Assembly (NCBI GenBank): GCA_047609825.1
Contig: JBLFXJ010000320.1
Coordinates: forward strand, 1-9,237
DNA: 9,237 nt
From: GCA-2862545 sp047609825
GTDB lineage: Bacteria; Myxococcota_A; UBA796; GCA-2862545
Direction: 5' to 3'
Made by a program: the position numbers and the translations under genes
Notes under the pieces: generated by a model
The model's database searches: none
What the model saw: only the letters and a program-made list of their open reading frames with translations
What the model was told of the DNA's origin: nothing
In this document: one piece after another, positions 6,577 to 9,237 of the stretch
Layout of the letters: each line of letters begins with the position of its first letter
Position numbering within the stretch: the stretch's first letter is position 1

Positions 6577-8151
6577 TCACCCCTCGCAGTATCGGCGGTT
6601 GCCGAACAGCGCGCAGCCGTCGAGCCGGTCGGCCCGGTACAGGGCGTCCTTGCGGCCGTGGAAGGTGAGGCGCCACACGCTGTGGCCCTCGGGCGTCACC
6701 TCGATGATCCGGGAGCGCCCCTCGCCCACGCCGTCGCAGGACCAGCAGTGGCCGATGCCGAGCAGGCGGTTGCCGTTGGGCAGCCGGTCGGCGTCGCCCC
6801 AGTTGGGCTCGAGCCACAACGGCTCGGTGTACTCCCACACCACCGTGGCCGTGCGGGCCTCGAGGTCGAGCTGCAGCTCCAGCGCGCGGCTGGTGCGGTC
6901 CTCCTCCGGGATCGGCGCCCGCACGCCGTTGTCGTACAGCAGCAGCCGGTCGCCCTCGCGCTCGATGGCATGCTGTCCAAAGAACCAGGCCGAGCCGTCC
7001 AGCGATTCGCCCGCGGCATCGAACAGGGCGAAGTCGGCGCCTGCCCCCATGCGCCAGGTCACCTCGCCCGACGGATAGGCGATGCGGAACACGCCGTCGA
7101 TCAACTTTCCGCTCACCCACAGTGACGGTCCATCGTCGTCTTCCACGTACTGAATCGCGTTGCCATGGGGGTCGCGACCGGGGAGGATGGCCGCGTCCAC
7201 CGCCGCCTGGCTGTCCCAGGTCCAGGTCAGCTCGCCGGTGTCGGGATGGCGCGCCTCGAGCCGCAGCCCGGTGAACGGTGCGCCGGAGAGGTCGACGTTG
7301 TCGGAGGTGGCCACGCCGAGGATCGCGCCATCGGGCAGCACGATGGCGTCGTGATGCCAGATCCCGCCGCCCTCTGCGAACTCGGGGAACGCGAACTGCA
7401 CCTCGCCAGCGAGGTTCACCAGAGTGGGCGCAACGCCGTGGTCCTGCGCCCCGCCTCCAGCGATGAGCAGCTGCTCGCCGAGCCACTTCACCTCCACGCC
7501 CGCCTCGGCCCGGTGCAGGTGATCCAGGAACCACCGCGGCCGGCCCTCGGGGTCCACCACGATGGCCCGACTCTGCACGCTGGCGTCCTTGTGCGACCAG
7601 TAGTGCACGAGGGTGTAGGCCCCCCAGGGCGTGCCGTCGGTCTCCACCGTCCACTGCGGGAAGTCCTCGGGCAGCGGGTCGATGCGCAGGGCGATGTCGG
7701 CCGTGTCCGACGCGGTGGCTGCGGTGCAGCTCCACTCGGTGTCGGCGAGCAGCCCGGCCACGTCCACCACATGGGAGCGCGCGGCGGGCGAGCGCAGGTG
7801 GATGTGCTCCTGGGGACTGTCGGCGGTGGTGCAGTCCACGTCGATCGGGGCCGGCTGTGACAGCTCCACCTCCAGGCGCCGGGTGAGGCCGCTCAGGGGG
7901 CCGGGCACCGAGTACATGGAGAGGATGTCGGCCTGCGAAGGCTGACCGCCGGTGTCCAGGACCGCGGTGTCGGCAGGCGTCGTCCCGCCTGTGCCAGACC
8001 CGGTGGTGCCGGAGCCGGTGCCGGTCTGGCCGGTCGATGTGGACCCGCCCGTCGATGTGGGCGTGGTCTCCGCAAGGTCTTCGGACGTGTCGCCGAGCAC
8101 GCGGTCAGCGCCGCCGCAGGCCGTCAGACTGCACAGCAAGAGCCACCGCAT
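6577..8151 (-). CDS. Arylsulfotransferase (ASST)-fold lipoprotein (524 aa)
   Basis: Predicted lipoprotein with a beta-propeller of the arylsulfate sulfotransferase type; classical members move sulfate between phenolic compounds in the periplasm through a sulfo-histidine. The ATG (complement 8149-8151) follows GGAGG at 4 bases and starts the short signal peptide MRWLLLCSLTAC (lipobox L-T-A-C, Cys12). Residues ~28-65 are a Thr/Gly/Ser linker ending in DTAVLDTGG, presumably a disordered tether. Family-like segments are WHHDAIVLPDG (His266/267), DPHGNAIQY (His329), WVSGKLIDGVFRI (Lys349) and GQHAIEREGDRLLLYDNG (His394). From memory these align with the E. coli AssT active-site segments (His252, His356, Arg374, catalytic His436). 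Arg is replaced by Lys349 here, so sulfotransferase activity is uncertain. A CWSC pair (469-472) and two more Cys near the end (513, 522) could form disulfides. It faces the SDR gene tail to tail. Fold confident, reaction not. Confidence 0.82.
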   Translation of the reverse strand: MRWLLLCSLTACGGADRVLGDTSEDLAETTPTSTGGSTSTGQTGTGSGTTGSGTGGTTPADTAVLDTGGQPSQADILSMYSVPGPLSGLTRRLEVELSQPAPIDVDCTTADSPQEHIHLRSPAARSHVVDVAGLLADTEWSCTAATASDTADIALRIDPLPEDFPQWTVETDGTPWGAYTLVHYWSHKDASVQSRAIVVDPEGRPRWFLDHLHRAEAGVEVKWLGEQLLIAGGGAQDHGVAPTLVNLAGEVQFAFPEFAEGGGIWHHDAIVLPDGAILGVATSDNVDLSGAPFTGLRLEARHPDTGELTWTWDSQAAVDAAILPGRDPHGNAIQYVEDDDGPSLWVSGKLIDGVFRIAYPSGEVTWRMGAGADFALFDAAGESLDGSAWFFGQHAIEREGDRLLLYDNGVRAPIPEEDRTSRALELQLDLEARTATVVWEYTEPLWLEPNWGDADRLPNGNRLLGIGHCWSCDGVGEGRSRIIEVTPEGHSVWRLTFHGRKDALYRADRLDGCALFGNRRYCEG

Positions 8152-8227
8152 CCGACCTCCACCCCTACGATAGCGCCCGGGAGGGTCGGCTGCGTCAGCA
8201 ACTGCCTTCACAGCCTGGCGATGACCG
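8152..8227 (-). other. Gap between RNase HI and the ASST-like gene, no clear promoter or terminator
   Basis: These 76 bases separate two minus-strand genes. The end next to the ASST-like gene holds its ribosome binding site (GGAGG, complement 8156-8160). I saw no convincing -35/-10 pair and no T-run hairpin, so co-transcription with RNase HI is possible but unproven. Confidence 0.35.
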
Positions 8228-8989
8228 TCAGGCCCCGGCCCAGGCGGCCTTGGTCGTGCCGCGCACGCCGGCGTTGGCCAGCGCATCGGCGCGTTCGTTC
8301 CCAGCGATGCCCACATGACCCGCCACCCAGTGCAGCTCGACGCCGGGACGCAGCTTGAGCGCGGCCCGCACCTCGAGGATCAGCTCGGTGTTCGCCTTCG
8401 CCTTCCAGCCCTTCACCAGCACCCCGTGGGCGTAGGAGGAGTCGGTGAGCAGGGCGACCGGGCCGTCGGCCGGCCAGTCCACATTGTCGAGCAGGGCCAG
8501 CGCCAGGCCCACGGCCGTGACCTCGCCCACGTTGTTCGTGCCGCGCCCGAGGCTCTTCGACGCCTCGCCCACGCGACCGTCCGGCAGCTCCACCCGCGCG
8601 CCCGCGCCCGCCGGCCCGGGGTTTCCACGACAGGCACCGTCGGTGTAGGCCACGGCGGTGCCGTCGGGCAGACCGGCGAGCAACGCCTTCGCCGCGTCGG
8701 CCGCCATCGCCGCCTGCTGCTTGGTGCGTGTGCCGGCCTTGCCGAAGCCCGACCCGCGGGACTTCTTCTTCGCGGCCTTCGCGGCGTCGGCCGAGACCCC
8801 GGCATCGAGCTCGCGGATTTCAGCTCCGGGCTCCACTTTCACGCCTGAGGCGCCCGCCCGGTACACCTTCGCGCCGGGCTTGTCGGAGTACCGCATCGGG
8901 GTGCGTCCGGCCGCCGACACCGGCGCTCCGCCAGCGTCGACCTCGATCCACACGTCCTTGTCCTTGAAGGTGCCTCGCGCCCAGCCCAT
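8228..8989 (-). CDS. rnhA: Ribonuclease HI with N-terminal extension (253 aa)
   Basis: RNase HI cleaves the RNA strand of RNA:DNA hybrids, removing R-loops and primers in the cytoplasm. The catalytic domain spans ~109-245. It has the full acidic set: Asp117 in YTDGACRGNPGPAG, Glu156 in GTNNVGEVTA, Asp183 in LLTDSSY and Asp235 in GNERADALA, plus the His225 loop (HWVAGHVGIAGN). WKAKANTELI occupies the substrate-handle region. The first ~108 residues are extra compared with the ~155-aa E. coli enzyme. Residues 1-62 look like a small beta-rich domain (WARGTFKDKDVWIEVD, RYSDKPGAKVYRAG), followed by an Ala/Lys-rich linker (~65-105, with KKKSRG) that may bind nucleic acid. The ATG (complement 8987-8989) follows GGAG at 7 bases; an upstream start at 9040 lacks such support. 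It lies upstream of the ASST-like gene on the same strand. The extension is not the eukaryotic hybrid-binding domain as far as I can tell. Confidence 0.93.
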   Translation of the reverse strand: MGWARGTFKDKDVWIEVDAGGAPVSAAGRTPMRYSDKPGAKVYRAGASGVKVEPGAEIRELDAGVSADAAKAAKKKSRGSGFGKAGTRTKQQAAMAADAAKALLAGLPDGTAVAYTDGACRGNPGPAGAGARVELPDGRVGEASKSLGRGTNNVGEVTAVGLALALLDNVDWPADGPVALLTDSSYAHGVLVKGWKAKANTELILEVRAALKLRPGVELHWVAGHVGIAGNERADALANAGVRGTTKAAWAGA

Positions 8990-9056
8990 GTCCGCTCCGT
9001 TCGGGCGCCCTACTTGGCGCGTCCGGCCGCCGCCGACCACCCCGAACCCCGCACGG
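8990..9056 (-). other. Gap upstream of RNase HI with a small GC hairpin
   Basis: The 67 bases between the partial right-edge gene and RNase HI contain GCGCC (9005-9009) and GGCGC (9016-9020) around a 6-base spacer, a possible small hairpin. There is no T-run after it, so it is not a clear terminator. The RNase HI ribosome binding site lies next to its ATG. No good promoter was recognised. Confidence 0.3.
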
Positions 9057-9237
9057 TCATGGCGTGGGGCTGGCGAGGGCGTCGATAGAGGGCTCGTCGA
9101 GGCCGAACCCAGTGGGTGCTGCGACCCCGCTGACCAGGCTCACGATGTACAGCGCCGTGCCGCCAGCGCCGTCGTCGGTGGCGAACCACAGCTCGTTGTT
9201 GTGGAAGCTGGCGCCGCCGCCGTCGCCGTCCACGCCG
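9057..9237 (-). CDS. C-terminal end of an unidentified, probably secreted, protein (partial, 59 codons)
   Basis: The complement strand is open from the right edge to a TGA at 9057-9059, with strong G/C third-position bias like its neighbours. The visible tail includes GVDGDGGGASFHNNELWFAT, then DDGAGGTALYIVSLVSGVAA, and ends GFGLDEPSIDALASPTP. The ELWFATDD...ALYIV pattern looks like one blade or strand pair of a beta-propeller or other repeat-rich extracellular protein (a value display followed by a strand), and the Asp/Gly-rich DGDGGG stretch could be a turn or a calcium-type loop. The family cannot be named from 59 residues. It is upstream of RNase HI on the same strand, 67 bases away. The start lies outside the window. 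Confidence 0.6.
   Translation of the reverse strand, partial: GVDGDGGGASFHNNELWFATDDGAGGTALYIVSLVSGVAAPTGFGLDEPSIDALASPTP

Noticed and set aside
8033..8060. Direct repeat of GTCGATGTGG (8033-8042 and 8051-8060)
   Set aside because: It simply encodes the repetitive Thr/Ser/Gly linker of the ASST-fold lipoprotein and is not a separate DNA element.
8990..9040. Upstream start at 9040 for RNase HI
   Set aside because: The added residues (Gly/Arg-rich) look non-coding, and the ATG at 8989 has a GGAG site at suitable spacing.
1..9237. CRISPR arrays, insertion sequences, tRNA/rRNA genes, phage or toxin-antitoxin modules
   Set aside because: No regularly spaced repeats, transposase-like protein, terminal repeats, or structured RNA sequence was recognised by eye on either strand.

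Overview
The window is very GC-rich DNA with strong G/C bias at third codon positions. It carries clear AGGAG-type ribosome binding sites and three separate lipoprotein signal peptides. One lipoprotein has a Thr/Gly/Ser linker with DTG-type repeats, and another gene is an RNase HI with an extra N-terminal domain. Together these suggest a Gram-negative bacterium of the Myxococcota / former Deltaproteobacteria type, probably an environmental lineage. This assignment is an inference from style; no marker gene is present.

Layout, left to right. Positions 1-330 hold a decayed or frameshifted C-terminal end of a TPR-type protein, cut by the window edge. A minus-strand gene (382-1164) encodes a small TPR-like lipoprotein. 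A 239-bp divergent control region separates it from the dominant gene (1404-5615, plus), an alpha-2-macroglobulin-like lipoprotein with an intact Cys-Phe-Glu-Gln thioester motif and a low-complexity bait-like segment. Seventy-six bases later, behind its own promoter-like sequence, is a short-chain dehydrogenase of the retinol-dehydrogenase/WWOX-like type (5692-6567, plus). It converges, with only 9 bases between stop codons, on a minus-strand gene (6577-8151) for an arylsulfotransferase-fold lipoprotein. Upstream of that on the same strand is RNase HI (8228-8989). The right edge carries the last 59 codons of another minus-strand gene (9057 to the edge).

The main biological theme is the cell envelope: three predicted lipoproteins, one a likely protease trap (macroglobulin) and one an ASST-fold beta-propeller protein. 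The TPR lipoprotein and the macroglobulin share a divergent promoter region, so they may be co-regulated; a sequence resembling an ECF-sigma promoter precedes the macroglobulin. The SDR and RNase HI look like ordinary housekeeping or metabolic genes. I see no phage genes, transposase, CRISPR array, tRNA or rRNA. I did not find a clearly new multi-gene system. The points most worth a second look are the macroglobulin and its insert, the active-site change in the ASST-like protein, the RNase HI N-terminal domain and the broken TPR gene at the left edge.
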